DNA of 64,000 nt, taken from assembly GCF_006440675.2 (NCBI RefSeq), contig NZ_CP083951.1, positions 3,877,501 to 3,941,500 of the forward strand, written 5' to 3'. The notes under the pieces are model-generated. The model had not been told where the DNA came from. It worked only from the letters and a program-made list of their open reading frames with translations, and made no database searches. The position numbers and the translations under genes were made by a program. Positions 37,853-46,808 of this stretch are shown here, piece by piece; position 1 is the first letter of the stretch, and each line of letters starts with the position of its first letter. Source of the stretch: Mesorhizobium sp. B2-8-5 (GTDB taxonomy: Bacteria > Pseudomonadota > Alphaproteobacteria > Rhizobiales > Rhizobiaceae).

Positions 37853-38263
37853 TTAGTTCGAAACGCCCGTGTAGCGGACGTCGAGCGCCAGCACGCTGGC
37901 CGAGGTGGCGAGGCCGATCAGGCAGACATATTCGCCCGTGCCGACATCGGCGACGGGGCAGATGCCGCCGGGCGTGTCGGACAGGTAGTAGGCGACGCCC
38001 GGTGTCAGCGCCGCGCCGATGGTGATGTCGCCGCTCTTCTGGAACTTGATCGGTTGATCGAGCGCGCCGCCGTTGAGCGCGATGCCGATAGGCGTGCGGA
38101 TCTCGGCGCTGGCCCCATTCGAATCCGCCTTCATCAGCTTTTTCGTGGTGCTGGAGCGATAGACCGCCTGGCCGGCGGTGATGGCCTCGCCGGCGGCGCC
38201 GGTTTCGGTTGCGGCATTCGCGCCAGCGACGACGCTGGCGGCAGTGATGACAAGATCGGCCAT
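37853..38263 (-). CDS. Capsid decoration / DUF2190-like protein
   Basis: A 136-residue, Ala/Gly/Thr-rich protein (ITAASVVAGANAATETGAAGEAITAGQAVYRSS...) with beta-sandwich-like spacing and PIGIALNGGALDQPIKFQ. It resembles the DUF2190-type capsid cement proteins found near connectors. Transcribed with the head genes. Confidence 0.65.
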   Translation of the reverse strand: MADLVITAASVVAGANAATETGAAGEAITAGQAVYRSSTTKKLMKADSNGASAEIRTPIGIALNGGALDQPIKFQKSGDITIGAALTPGVAYYLSDTPGGICPVADVGTGEYVCLIGLATSASVLALDVRYTGVSN

Positions 38264-38297
38264 GGGAGAGATCTCCGGTTGAGGGATGAGGAAGAAG

Positions 38298-38885
38298 CTA
38301 GACGCCGACGCGGCGATACGGAGCGATCAGCGCGTCAACGGCCATGGGAAGCGGTGCAACGGCATCGCCGATGGCGACCGCTTCGCGGTTCGCATACCAA
38401 TGAGCGGCGAGCATCATGATCACGATCTTGACCGCGCTCGGCACCGCATCCGCGGCGCCAAAGCCGGCGGTGAAACCGATGCGCACAGGATCGGAGCGCT
38501 GATCGTTCAGAGCCGGCGCACCGAAATTGTCTCGCAGGCGAACGAAGGCGCCGCGCGCATCGGACAGTGTCTCATAGAGGGTGTTCGAAACCGTCTGTTC
38601 GGCATCGTCGGGGTCGGAATACTTCACGACGACGCTGGCGACGTCGGGAAACGGCAGGCGCAGATCACGACACGCCGGCCAGCACCCGAAATCCTGCTGC
38701 CAGCCCTGATTGACGATGCAGCGGCCCAAGATGCCCGTCCAACCGTCGAGGTGATCGGTCGCCGCCTGCACCAGGACACCGAGAAGCTCGTCATCATCGG
38801 TGAAATCGACGGCATTCACGTGCCGCTTGATCTCCTCGAGCGAGACGGCAGCAGCCGGCGCCGTGGTGCGGACGGGTCGAAGCAT
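38298..38885 (-). CDS. Head-tail connector (gp6-like) protein
   Basis: A 195-residue protein of the phage gp6 / phiE125 gp8 connector family: AVSLEEIKRHVNAVDFTDDDELLGVLVQAATDHLDGWTG is the typical start, and the C-terminal KIVIMMLAAHWYANREAV helix is conserved. It sits under the portal. Confidence 0.85.
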   Translation of the reverse strand: MLRPVRTTAPAAAVSLEEIKRHVNAVDFTDDDELLGVLVQAATDHLDGWTGILGRCIVNQGWQQDFGCWPACRDLRLPFPDVASVVVKYSDPDDAEQTVSNTLYETLSDARGAFVRLRDNFGAPALNDQRSDPVRIGFTAGFGAADAVPSAVKIVIMMLAAHWYANREAVAIGDAVAPLPMAVDALIAPYRRVGV

Positions 38886-38899
38886 CTCAGGTAGCCCTT

Positions 38900-39091
38900 T
38901 TATTTTCCGCGCCGGCCCTTGGACGGCTTGGCATCTTCAGCGGTTTCGTCGGCTGCGATCTCAGTAGCGAACTTTTCGCGCACAGCGACTTCGGCGAGGT
39001 TTCCCTCGATCTCGACGCCCACCTTGAACGTTTCGGATTCGCCGTGATCGTCACGGCGTCCGACGAATTCCTTGTCGACAATGGCTTTCAT
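38900..39091 (-). CDS. Small hypothetical protein in head region
   Basis: A 63-residue charged protein (MKAIVDKEFVGRRDDHGES...) ending in SKGRRGK. It is in line with the head genes and 14 bp before the connector gene. No family recognised. Confidence 0.6.
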   Translation of the reverse strand: MKAIVDKEFVGRRDDHGESETFKVGVEIEGNLAEVAVREKFATEIAADETAEDAKPSKGRRGK

Positions 39092-39158
39092 GGATGTCTC
39101 CTGCGATTTGGGGAGACCGCCGGCACCCCGGCGGCTCCGTCATTTGGTTGATGGAAGA

Positions 39159-39596
39159 TCAGGCGGCGTTCGGCTGCGGGTTGTTGTAACCCTTGCTCTT
39201 GATCACGGCGGCGTAGAGCGGCGTACCGGCGCCATGGGTGCCGCTGAAATCGGCCAGCAGCTTGAGATACCGCTTGCCGCCCTTGTAGCCGTAGCGGCAA
39301 GATTCTGCCGCCGCGTGAGCCGCAACAAGCGACTTGATAATGCCGTTGGAGATTCCCGAAATGCCGAGCATGTCGGCATCGGTGACGGCCGAATAGGACA
39401 CGTTGTCATCGGAATGGGTGAGCTTGAACTCGATCTTGTTGGTGGCGTCGAACGTGATACCGCCAATGCCGATCGCGAGTTCAATTTCAGCGGCATTGAA
39501 CCCCTGCAGATCGATGGCGGCCGGGGTATTGTCCGCCGAAAGCACCACAGGGCCGAACGCGTTCACGATTGCGATTTTCGAATGCAGGTCCTTCAT
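39159..39596 (-). CDS. Hypothetical head-region protein
   Basis: A 145-residue protein (MKDLHSKIAIVNAFGPVVLSA...) with a beta-rich pattern (EIELAIGIGGITFD, NKIEFKLTHSDDNVSYSAV) resembling phage head-region or tail-like jelly-roll proteins near capsid genes. ATG 39596 follows AGGAGCAGTCCG. Function unknown. Confidence 0.6.
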   Translation of the reverse strand: MKDLHSKIAIVNAFGPVVLSADNTPAAIDLQGFNAAEIELAIGIGGITFDATNKIEFKLTHSDDNVSYSAVTDADMLGISGISNGIIKSLVAAHAAAESCRYGYKGGKRYLKLLADFSGTHGAGTPLYAAVIKSKGYNNPQPNAA

Positions 39597-39674
39597 CGGA
39601 CTGCTCCTTCTAGAATGAGGGGAGAAAGATGGGCGCCGCATCGCTTGCGGCGCCCAGGAGGCATCAAGCCGCTA

Positions 39675-41090
39675 TCAGGTGCTGCACTTCAGCAGCTTGA
39701 TCGCCTCGAAGTTCGAGACGCCGCCACCGACACGCTTGGTCGTGTAGAAGTGGACATACGGCTTGTTGGTGTACTCGTCGCGCAGGACGCGGACACCCTG
39801 GCGATCGAGGATCAGATAGCCGCGCTTGAAGTCGGCGACCGCAACCGGGAAGGTGTTGGCGCCGACATCGTTCATGTTGTCGTCGGTATAGACCGGCTTT
39901 CCGAATATGGTCGGAACCTTCTCGGTCGCGGTCGGAGGCGCCCAGATATAGTCGCCTTGGGCATCCTTGAACTTGCGGACCTTGCCCTGCGTGGTGTCGG
40001 TCATGAGGAACGAGGCGTTGTTGCGATAGCCCTGCTTCAACGAGTAAAGCAGGTCGAGCAGCGCATCCGCCGGGCTGACCGAGGTCGACGGCGCGACGAA
40101 ATCGGCCGCAGCGCCGGTAACCACGAAGCCGAGACTGCCCCATGCGTAGTTGGCGTTGGCAACAGTCGGGTAGGCGAGGATGCCACGCGGACGCTTCACG
40201 CCATTGCCGGTGACGAAGGCAGCGCCTTCCTGTTCTGCAAAGGTGATGTTCACCTCGTCCGCCAGCCAGGCGCCGATATCGATGATACCGTCGTCGAGCA
40301 TATTCCGGGTCGTGGCCGGATTGGCGTAGAGCTCCATGATGGTGAAGATCAGCTCACGCAGCGTCGGCGTGCCGGTCTGCGGACGGCCTTCTTCTTCACC
40401 GACCCAGCCCGAACCTGCACCGCCCATGTTCACCAGTTTCTTGTATTCATTGGTGCCGATGGGGAGGATGGTCGCTAGCTGGCGCATGATGGACGTCGTG
40501 CCCATGATGCGGTCGATTGTCTTTTCGGTTTCGGTCGGCACAAGATAGCCGCCGTCCGGATCCGACTGTGTGGTGAGCGCCGCCTTGACCTGCAGTTCGC
40601 CGAGATTGCCCACGTCGCCCTTGCGGAAATAGCGATTGAAGGCCTTCGCGTGCTCGCCGTTGGTCGGGTCGGTATTTCCGGCCGTGCCGCCGACCTTCAA
40701 CGCTGCCAGCATGACATTGGTCTCGTCGATCGCAGCCTGTAGCTTCGTGATCTCGGCATTGATGCGGTCGACCTTCTCAGTCTGGACCACGTCGCCCAAC
40801 CCCTTCTTCAGGTCGGCAATCGCCTTGTCGTTTTCCGTCTTGAACGCTTCGAACGTCTGCTTCAGTTCATTGAGGATGGCGGTGGCGCCGGAGCCGCCGT
40901 CATTGCGGATGGCGACGAGACCGCGCGCGCGGTGATTGAGAACAGGGGCGCACATCATGGCCATGCTGGTGCCGACACCATGCGGCATCAGGCCCGCGAC
41001 GTGGGACAGATGATCGGCCGGGATTGCGAACGAGACGCAAACGACCGCGATGACGGCGCACAGCGCCGCCAGAATGAAAGCCTTGTTCAT
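39675..41090 (-). CDS. HK97-type major capsid protein
   Basis: A 471-residue capsid protein. The helical delta/scaffold region (about residues 70-135) precedes the HK97 fold, with DGGYLVPTETEKTIDRIM at the processed N-arm and the conserved RGYLILDRQGVRVLRDEYTNKPYVHFYTTKRVGG near the end. Unusually, residues 1-25 (MNKAFILAALCAVIAVVCVS...) look like a signal peptide or membrane helix, and a capsid does not need one. Cleavage by the adjacent protease would remove this part. Confidence 0.92.
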   Translation of the reverse strand: MNKAFILAALCAVIAVVCVSFAIPADHLSHVAGLMPHGVGTSMAMMCAPVLNHRARGLVAIRNDGGSGATAILNELKQTFEAFKTENDKAIADLKKGLGDVVQTEKVDRINAEITKLQAAIDETNVMLAALKVGGTAGNTDPTNGEHAKAFNRYFRKGDVGNLGELQVKAALTTQSDPDGGYLVPTETEKTIDRIMGTTSIMRQLATILPIGTNEYKKLVNMGGAGSGWVGEEEGRPQTGTPTLRELIFTIMELYANPATTRNMLDDGIIDIGAWLADEVNITFAEQEGAAFVTGNGVKRPRGILAYPTVANANYAWGSLGFVVTGAAADFVAPSTSVSPADALLDLLYSLKQGYRNNASFLMTDTTQGKVRKFKDAQGDYIWAPPTATEKVPTIFGKPVYTDDNMNDVGANTFPVAVADFKRGYLILDRQGVRVLRDEYTNKPYVHFYTTKRVGGGVSNFEAIKLLKCST

Positions 41091-41101
41091 TTGGCTTGAT
41101 C

Positions 41102-41956
41102 CTATCTTTTGAGGGTGTTGATCAGCTGCCGGACGGCAGCTTCGTCGATGCCTGCATCTCGCGCGGCGGGGTTGCGGCTTGCATCACGCGGGGCCGCCAG
41201 GACGCCCATCTCGGTAAGGAGTTCTGAGCGCTTGTCTCTGGAGAAGCCGGCCTTGGCGAGCGCGGCTTCAGTCTGTCTGCGGGCCATGAGCCCGCGGTCC
41301 ATGTTCTTGGTGTTCGAATCGGGCACCGTTATGCCCTCGTCGACTGCATCGGCGAAACCGTTCTTCACGGCTTCGGACGGTCCCATGAAGGTCTCGGCAT
41401 CCATGAGCTTTTCGACGGCCGGTCGATCCTGTCCGGTGCGCGCGACATAGATATCGACGATGGCGCTGTCGAAACCATCGAACAACGTCGCGGCATCGCG
41501 CATGTCGTGGCGGTTGCCGATGACGACGCCCCAGGCGTTGTGCACCATCATGAAGGTGCCGAGGCCCATGCGGATATCGTCGCCGGCCATGGCGATGATC
41601 GAGGCGGCCGATGCCGCCCAGCCCATGACCTGAATGGATACCTTTGCTGGATGTTCGCGCAGCAGATTGTAGATGGCGATGCCCTCGAACATGTCGCCGC
41701 CAGGCGAGTTGATCTGGACGGTCACATCCTTCGAGCCGATCGAGCGCAACGCCGCCGACATGCGCTTGGCTGTGAAGCCGCCGCCGGTCCACCAATCCTC
41801 GCCGATGACGTCGAAGATGGTGATGGTGTTCGGATCATCCGCAGCCGCCGCATGCGGCGTCTCCGCCCATTTGGCGAGCACGTCCGAAGGCGCGTCCCAC
41901 TGGAAGTTTTGCGGACGCTGGAACGTCTTGGCTTCAGGCAGCTTGCGCAGGGTCAT
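41102..41956 (-). CDS. ClpP-like prohead protease
   Basis: A 284-residue S14-family serine protease. The catalytic Ser lies in MGWAASAASIIAMAG and the His in MVHNAWG. The VQINSPGGDMFEG loop is conserved. In phages this replaces the U35 prohead protease and trims the capsid delta domain. ATG 41956 was chosen; it overlaps the portal gene end by 23 bp. Confidence 0.9.
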   Translation of the reverse strand: MTLRKLPEAKTFQRPQNFQWDAPSDVLAKWAETPHAAAADDPNTITIFDVIGEDWWTGGGFTAKRMSAALRSIGSKDVTVQINSPGGDMFEGIAIYNLLREHPAKVSIQVMGWAASAASIIAMAGDDIRMGLGTFMMVHNAWGVVIGNRHDMRDAATLFDGFDSAIVDIYVARTGQDRPAVEKLMDAETFMGPSEAVKNGFADAVDEGITVPDSNTKNMDRGLMARRQTEAALAKAGFSRDKRSELLTEMGVLAAPRDASRNPAARDAGIDEAAVRQLINTLKR

Positions 41957-43214
41957 CTTCGTTTCCCTTGTTCGGATCCGGCTTTCCGGCCGTGTTCGGA
42001 GGCGGATAGTAGATGTCGCCGCCATCGCGTGGGTTTTCGTCTTCCAGAGCGCGAACCTCATTAGGGCTGTAGACGCCCCACTGCAGCATCGCGACATAGA
42101 AACCCTGCCGAGCCTTCAGGTCGCCTCGCACCAGCGCGTTGCGGTTGAAGCGGGCATAGATGTTGGGCTCATTGGCCGGGATCAGGTCGCGGCCTATGGT
42201 CTCTTCCCAAGTCGTCAGGTCATCCTCGGCACTGAAGGTGACGAAGCCCTGCGTCTGCTGCTCAAGGCCGGTACCCCAGCTGGTGGATTTTTCGGTGTCG
42301 CCGATCATGTGCGGCGGAACGCCAAAGAACATGGCGAGATCGGTGCGCGAGAATTTGCGGCTCTCGATCCACTCGGCATCTTCCGACGTCATCGCAAGGC
42401 GCTCGGTCGACATGCCTTCCTCGAGGATCAGGGCCTTGCCCTCGCTCTCGCCACCGGCCCGATAGTCGTCGAGGCTGGTTTTGAGGAATTCGAGTCCTTC
42501 CTTGCCAAGCTTTTGCGGGTGTTTGAGCACGATGCTGACGCGAGCGCCGTTCTTGAAGATCGTGGCGCCATGGTTCTCCATGGTCAGCGACAGCCCGATC
42601 GATTCACGGGCATAGGTCAGCACCGAGACGCCGTTGACGCCGTCGAGCGTCAGACCGACAAGGTGCATCACTTCCTTTTGTTGTAGGGTGACCTGGCGGC
42701 CGTCCTTGCGAGTGTAAACGTAGCTGATCGATAGATCGTCGGCCTGCCTGCACTCGACCCGGTCGGGATGGAGCGGGATCAGCTCGAGGGCCCTCCCGTT
42801 CGACCACACGATCATCGCATAGGCCTTGCCGCGCAACAGCAGGTGCGTCTGAAGCATCCGCTTGAACTGGCTCGGCGTCTGCCAGCGGTTAGGTTTCCGG
42901 CGCAACAGGCTCCAAAGCCAGTGATCCGACGCGTTCTGGCGCGTGCGCTCGTCGATGCGACGCTTCACGTCCAGCGGCAGATTGGCGACGACGCTGGCGC
43001 GCAGACGGACGCATGCATAAACGACAGCCGCGCGCATAGCCGTTTCCGGGATGACCATCGAGCCGGAGGTGGTAATCCTGCCGGAGCGCATGGCCTCTTC
43101 GAGATCGGCCGATGTGGTGATGAGCCGGCCAGGGCCTGCGCTCTGCACAGCGGCGCGCGGCTCCTGCCCAGCGACAGCGCTGCCTTTTCCGAACCAGCCT
43201 GACCAGAAAGCCAT
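41934..43214 (-). CDS. HK97-family portal protein
   Basis: A 426-residue portal. The start MAFWSGWFGKG and the motif series VYACVRLRASVVANLPL, HPDRVECRQADD, MENHGATIFKNGARVSIVL, RTDLAMFFGVPPHMIGD are typical. It forms the dodecameric DNA channel at the head vertex. ATG 43214, 8 bp after the terminase stop. Confidence 0.93.
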   Translation of the reverse strand: MAFWSGWFGKGSAVAGQEPRAAVQSAGPGRLITTSADLEEAMRSGRITTSGSMVIPETAMRAAVVYACVRLRASVVANLPLDVKRRIDERTRQNASDHWLWSLLRRKPNRWQTPSQFKRMLQTHLLLRGKAYAMIVWSNGRALELIPLHPDRVECRQADDLSISYVYTRKDGRQVTLQQKEVMHLVGLTLDGVNGVSVLTYARESIGLSLTMENHGATIFKNGARVSIVLKHPQKLGKEGLEFLKTSLDDYRAGGESEGKALILEEGMSTERLAMTSEDAEWIESRKFSRTDLAMFFGVPPHMIGDTEKSTSWGTGLEQQTQGFVTFSAEDDLTTWEETIGRDLIPANEPNIYARFNRNALVRGDLKARQGFYVAMLQWGVYSPNEVRALEDENPRDGGDIYYPPPNTAGKPDPNKGNEDDPAQAA

Positions 43215-43222
43215 ATGGTCTC

Positions 43223-44923
43223 CTAAAGGGCCATGATGCCGCGTTCGCGGTAGACGCTGTTGCCGAACGCTTCCGGGTTCCAGCTCATCAGGATCGCCGC
43301 GCACAGCATGGCGATCACGGGGTCGATCTTCGTGCGGCCGGCGGCCTGCTTGGTCGCCATATTGCCGTTGCCCTTGACCTCGATCTTCACATTGCCGACC
43401 GACCAGGCCATCATGTCGGATCCGTCATGACTGATCGTGTCGTCGCTCAGCTTATGCTCGAGGCCCCAGAGCGCCGGCGATAGCGCCGGGCCTTGGCGCA
43501 AGCGATGGAGCATCAGGCCTTCGATCTTCTTCAGCGCCAGCGCATCCACGAAGGCAGCGATGTTGTTCGGGTCGAAGCCGACCGCGTTCTTCTCAGGCAG
43601 CAAGCCGGAATCCCGTAGCTGTGCGACGATCTCGGCGATGCGAGCGATGTAGGCCGACACCTTGCAGATGGTGAGCGAACCTTCCGTCTCGAAGCCCAAC
43701 AGCCGCGGCGCGATTTCCTTGCGTACCTCGAGGACCTTCGGGTGCGCGAAAGCATGGGTCCAGACCAGCCAGCGGCGGGTGATCTTTTCACGTCCGATGA
43801 CGCAGATGCCGAACAGGTCGTCGAGACCGCCGCCATCGGCTCCGACAACGGCGACTTCGGAACGGGCGATCAGCGATTCCAGCGTCAAGGAAGGATCGGC
43901 GCGCTGCTCCCAATAATCGGCGCCGCGCCAGCCTTCGTCACCGAGGCCGACACCGATCTCGATGTTGAGATGCTGGCTAGCCCATATCTGCTCGGCTTCC
44001 TTCGTGGCCGAGCCGTTGTTCTCATAGTCCGCAGCGAGCCGCTGGGGATCGATTGACCGCCCTATGTTCGGCAGCAGGTACTTCCAGTTACGACGGTCGC
44101 GCCAGAACGCCTGGTCGCGCTGCTGGTTGGGCGGAAATTCGTAAAGCACCGGCAACAGGATCGGTTCGCTGCCGCCGACGCCGTCGCGGATCTTTCTCGC
44201 CTTGTCGAGTTCGGTCTTCCATATCCCGGCCGGCTGTTCGTCCGACTGGGTCGTGATCATCAGGAGCTGGCCGCCCTGCATGGTGATGCCGCCACCCCTT
44301 ATTTGCTGCATCACTGCGGCGGCTTTCGCCTTCTTCCCCAGCTCATGCACCTCGTCGATGATCGTCAGGATCGGGATTTCGCCGGTGACGATCGAAGTGT
44401 CGAATGACTTCACGTCGAGCTGTGTGCCGGTCTTGCGGCGCTCGATGCACTTGAGGTGATCCTGCACCTTGAAGATGGCGTCGAGACGGGGATCGAGGCG
44501 GATCATTCCCTGCGCCTGGTCAAAGCAGCGCTCTGAAATGTTCTGGCTTGGCGCAACGATCAGCATCTGCCGGTTCGGCGCTTCCTCCATGAAGAGGGCG
44601 GTGAGGCCGAGCGCGGCGACATAGGTCGTCTTCGAGTTCTTCTTCGGGACCATGCACAGCAGCTCCCAGACGAGCCGCTGCTTGGTCTCCGGATCCTCGC
44701 TGGCGAGGAAGGCGCACAGGATGTCGCGAAACCATTCGCCGCAGGCTTCCGACAGCGGCGGATTCCCGGGCACGTCCGGCAACCTTAGCCGGTTGAAGAA
44801 TGCCAGGGCCTTGGCCGCTTTCGCATGGTTGAGCGGTACGTAGGCCATGGGCGTCTGCCCGGCCTTGATGCGCTCCCACCAATCCGGGCAAGCGAACCGC
44901 GGCAGCGTCTCAGTGGCGGGCAT
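43223..44923 (-). CDS. Terminase large subunit
   Basis: A 566-residue packaging motor. The ATPase domain has a Terminase_1-type Walker A (VPKKNSKT, about 92-99) and Walker B with catalytic Glu (ILTIIDEVHE, about 185-193). The C-terminal RNase-H-like nuclease begins at VVGADGGGLDD (about 355). It cuts and translocates DNA into the prohead. It overlaps the small terminase gene by 14 bp. Confidence 0.95.
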   Translation of the reverse strand: MPATETLPRFACPDWWERIKAGQTPMAYVPLNHAKAAKALAFFNRLRLPDVPGNPPLSEACGEWFRDILCAFLASEDPETKQRLVWELLCMVPKKNSKTTYVAALGLTALFMEEAPNRQMLIVAPSQNISERCFDQAQGMIRLDPRLDAIFKVQDHLKCIERRKTGTQLDVKSFDTSIVTGEIPILTIIDEVHELGKKAKAAAVMQQIRGGGITMQGGQLLMITTQSDEQPAGIWKTELDKARKIRDGVGGSEPILLPVLYEFPPNQQRDQAFWRDRRNWKYLLPNIGRSIDPQRLAADYENNGSATKEAEQIWASQHLNIEIGVGLGDEGWRGADYWEQRADPSLTLESLIARSEVAVVGADGGGLDDLFGICVIGREKITRRWLVWTHAFAHPKVLEVRKEIAPRLLGFETEGSLTICKVSAYIARIAEIVAQLRDSGLLPEKNAVGFDPNNIAAFVDALALKKIEGLMLHRLRQGPALSPALWGLEHKLSDDTISHDGSDMMAWSVGNVKIEVKGNGNMATKQAAGRTKIDPVIAMLCAAILMSWNPEAFGNSVYRERGIMAL

Positions 44924-45389
44924 TCTGCGCGGCTTCGATCTCGAGCTCGGCCATCAAGTCGGCGTCGGCCGCATGGGCGCGCTGCTCGTCGATGACCTTC
45001 TTGCCGACCCTCTCGACAGGCTTGTCGTCATCGCGTCCCTTGCCCATGGAAGCTTCGATCGTCATGCGATCGTTGCGGTCGATCATGGCGCCGAGTTCGC
45101 GGAGCGCAGTGACGTTGCCGGCGTTCGCCTGCTCCAAGGCGATCTCGAAGCGGCGGGCATCGAGCCGATCGCGCATGGCATCGCGCTCGCGCATGTCGGC
45201 TCTAAAATACCGCTTCAGCGTCGCCGGGGAGACGCCGAGCGCGTTGGCAATCCGTTGGTTTGCCCAGCCCAAAGCCAGCAAGAGCTTGACTTTGTTGCGA
45301 TCTTTTTCGGTCGGCTCATACGGCGGACGGCCGCGGTTACCGAAGCCCTCACGAACCGGATGACCGAACAGGTCAAAATTCGGCTCCAT
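44910..45389 (-). CDS. Terminase small subunit
   Basis: A 159-residue protein with an N-terminal helix-turn-helix (ALGWANQRIANALGVSPATLKRYFRADM, about residues 39-66) and an acidic C-terminal oligomerisation region. It recognises the packaging site and recruits the large subunit, with which it overlaps. Confidence 0.85.
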   Translation of the reverse strand: MEPNFDLFGHPVREGFGNRGRPPYEPTEKDRNKVKLLLALGWANQRIANALGVSPATLKRYFRADMRERDAMRDRLDARRFEIALEQANAGNVTALRELGAMIDRNDRMTIEASMGKGRDDDKPVERVGKKVIDEQRAHAADADLMAELEIEAAQNARH

Positions 45390-45529
45390 CGAAAAAAAAT
45401 CTCCGAATGTGGGGGACGCGGGTCCAGGCGGTAAGGGGGTTCAGACTTTCGACCCACCCCCTTCCATGCTTGCCCAAGGCCACCTGAAGGTGGTTTGGTG
45501 GATCGTCTCAACTGAGAGGAGGAGCATCC

Positions 45530-45721
45530 ATGAACGAAGATGGGCTTATGTGGCTTGAATTGACCACCGAGGACGGTGCCAAGGTATACGTCAACTTTGA
45601 TCAGGTTGCCGCGATCTCTGCGCTTGCCACAGGCAAGGGACTTACCCGTCTTCGGACCAGCGGCGGGAACGTGGATGTTCAAGAAGACCGGAAGTACATT
45701 CAATCGAAGGTCGCTATCTAA
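45530..45721 (+). CDS. Small rightward hypothetical protein (moron)
   Basis: A 63-residue protein (MNEDGLMWLELTTEDGAKVYVN...) with a strong RBS (GAGAGGAGGAG). The sequence is beta-rich and looks like a small FlbD-like barrel (VNFDQVAAISAL...TRLRTSGGNVDVQED). It is transcribed opposite to all neighbours, between terminase and the HNH gene, and ends tail-to-tail with the latter (4-bp overlap). The region 45390-45529 upstream contains a CCACCT/AGGTGG hairpin (45480-45493). Confidence 0.6.
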   Translation: MNEDGLMWLELTTEDGAKVYVNFDQVAAISALATGKGLTRLRTSGGNVDVQEDRKYIQSKVAI

Positions 45722-46011
45722 TACCAGACGCCGCGTTGCTGCAGGCTGACCTGCTCTGCCTTCTGCGCGTCGCTGTCGTGCCATTCCTTCGAGACGGCGA
45801 TCAGGTTCGCCTCGTCCCAGAACAGCGCTTCGTTGCCACGATGCTCTTTGTCGTGGTGGATGACCGGGCTGTTGGGTGCGGGGTGCTTGCCTATCAGCAG
45901 CACGCCAGTCTTTTGGCAGGTGTAGAGGTCGCGCACCAGGATGCGCTCGCGCAGCCGCTGCCAACGCTCGGTCTTATACCAGCGCCGCCAAGGCGCTGCG
46001 TTGCTGCTCAT
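45718..46011 (-). CDS. HNH endonuclease
   Basis: A 97-residue protein: RERILVRDLYTCQKTG followed by HHDKEHRGNEALFWDEANLIAVSKEWHD, an HNH beta-beta-alpha metal site (HH...N...H). HNH nucleases beside terminases often cooperate in DNA cleavage during packaging in HK97-like phages. Here it is separated from the terminase only by the rightward moron. Confidence 0.85.
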   Translation of the reverse strand: MSSNAAPWRRWYKTERWQRLRERILVRDLYTCQKTGVLLIGKHPAPNSPVIHHDKEHRGNEALFWDEANLIAVSKEWHDSDAQKAEQVSLQQRGVWY

Positions 46012-46031
46012 GCTGGAATCTTATCCATTGC

Positions 46032-46077
46032 GGCGAAGCTGGGGTGCTTCGCCTGGGGCTGATGGCGCTTCCAGCCC
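46032..46077 (-). promoter_or_regulatory. Tandem hairpins between the NusG-like and HNH genes
   Basis: Two stems: GGCGAAGC/GCTTCGCC (8 bp, loop 6) at 46032-46053 and GGGCTG/CAGCCC (6 bp, loop 10) at 46056-46077. Neither is followed by a U run in the leftward direction. They could be an RNA element for antitermination or a processing site at the start of the late genes. Confidence 0.4.
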
Positions 46078-46124
46078 TTTCGGGAGTGCGACACTTTCAG
46101 CTCGTCCTAGGGACAGACTCGCTA

Positions 46125-46808
46125 TTACGATTTGCTGATTTGCGCAAGGTCGAGGTCGACCGAGACAAATTGGCCGAAGAGCATTACCTCGATCTGCGCT
46201 CGGCCTCTGTCGTCTACCGACTTCACCACGCCAGGGAACGAGGCGAATGGACCGTCATCAACGCTGACCTGATCGCCAACATCGAACGACCTGATCATCG
46301 CCTTGATGGCCTCTGGATCGTGTTCGACATCAGCACGAAGTTTCAACATCTTAGCCTCAGGAACTGGAGCTGGACGTTCAGCGCCACCGAGCACGCCCTC
46401 AACGCCTTTGATGCCGGAAAGCGCATGCCAGCAGGGCGGGCACCACACCACGTTCACGAAGATGTAGCCGGGCAGGAACGGCACCGTCTTGGTCTTTGGA
46501 CGCATCATTCCGTAGCGGCCACGACGACGGACCACGACGGTTTCCTGTGCCATCCATCGCTCGATCTTTGCATCTTCGAGCGACTTATCCACAGCAATGT
46601 CGAGGCCCTTTTTCACCTGCAGCACATACCAATGCGCTTCCGGGCCATCCATACCTGCTGCCGCAAGCAGCGCCTGCTCCCGCCGGCGCAATGCGATTCG
46701 CTTGTCGCTCTTCTGCCAGGCGCGATCGACATTGATGATCTCTCCCGTCGAGCGATCGACAAAGACGTGTTCCCGCTCACTCAGCCGCTTCACGTCCGCC
46801 CGCATCAT
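46125..46808 (-). CDS. NusG-family antitermination protein
   Basis: A 227-residue NusG/RfaH-like protein. An N-terminal extension (about 1-55) precedes an NGN domain (HWYVLQVKKGLDIAVDKSLED, PFLPGYIFVNVVWCPP) and a C-terminal KOW domain (FDVGDQVSVDDGPFASFPGVVKSVD). It would bind the RNA polymerase clamp and promote elongation through terminators. It sits at the boundary between early genes and the terminase/head operon. The start at 46808 (GAGGG upstream) overlaps the preceding gene by 32 bp. Confidence 0.85.
   Translation of the reverse strand: MMRADVKRLSEREHVFVDRSTGEIINVDRAWQKSDKRIALRRREQALLAAAGMDGPEAHWYVLQVKKGLDIAVDKSLEDAKIERWMAQETVVVRRRGRYGMMRPKTKTVPFLPGYIFVNVVWCPPCWHALSGIKGVEGVLGGAERPAPVPEAKMLKLRADVEHDPEAIKAMIRSFDVGDQVSVDDGPFASFPGVVKSVDDRGRAQIEVMLFGQFVSVDLDLAQISKS

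Noticed and set aside
35451..45389. A gene transfer agent rather than a prophage.
   Set aside because: The head-tail order and chaperones are GTA-like, but integrase, att site, repressor switch, replication-type and lysis genes show a prophage.
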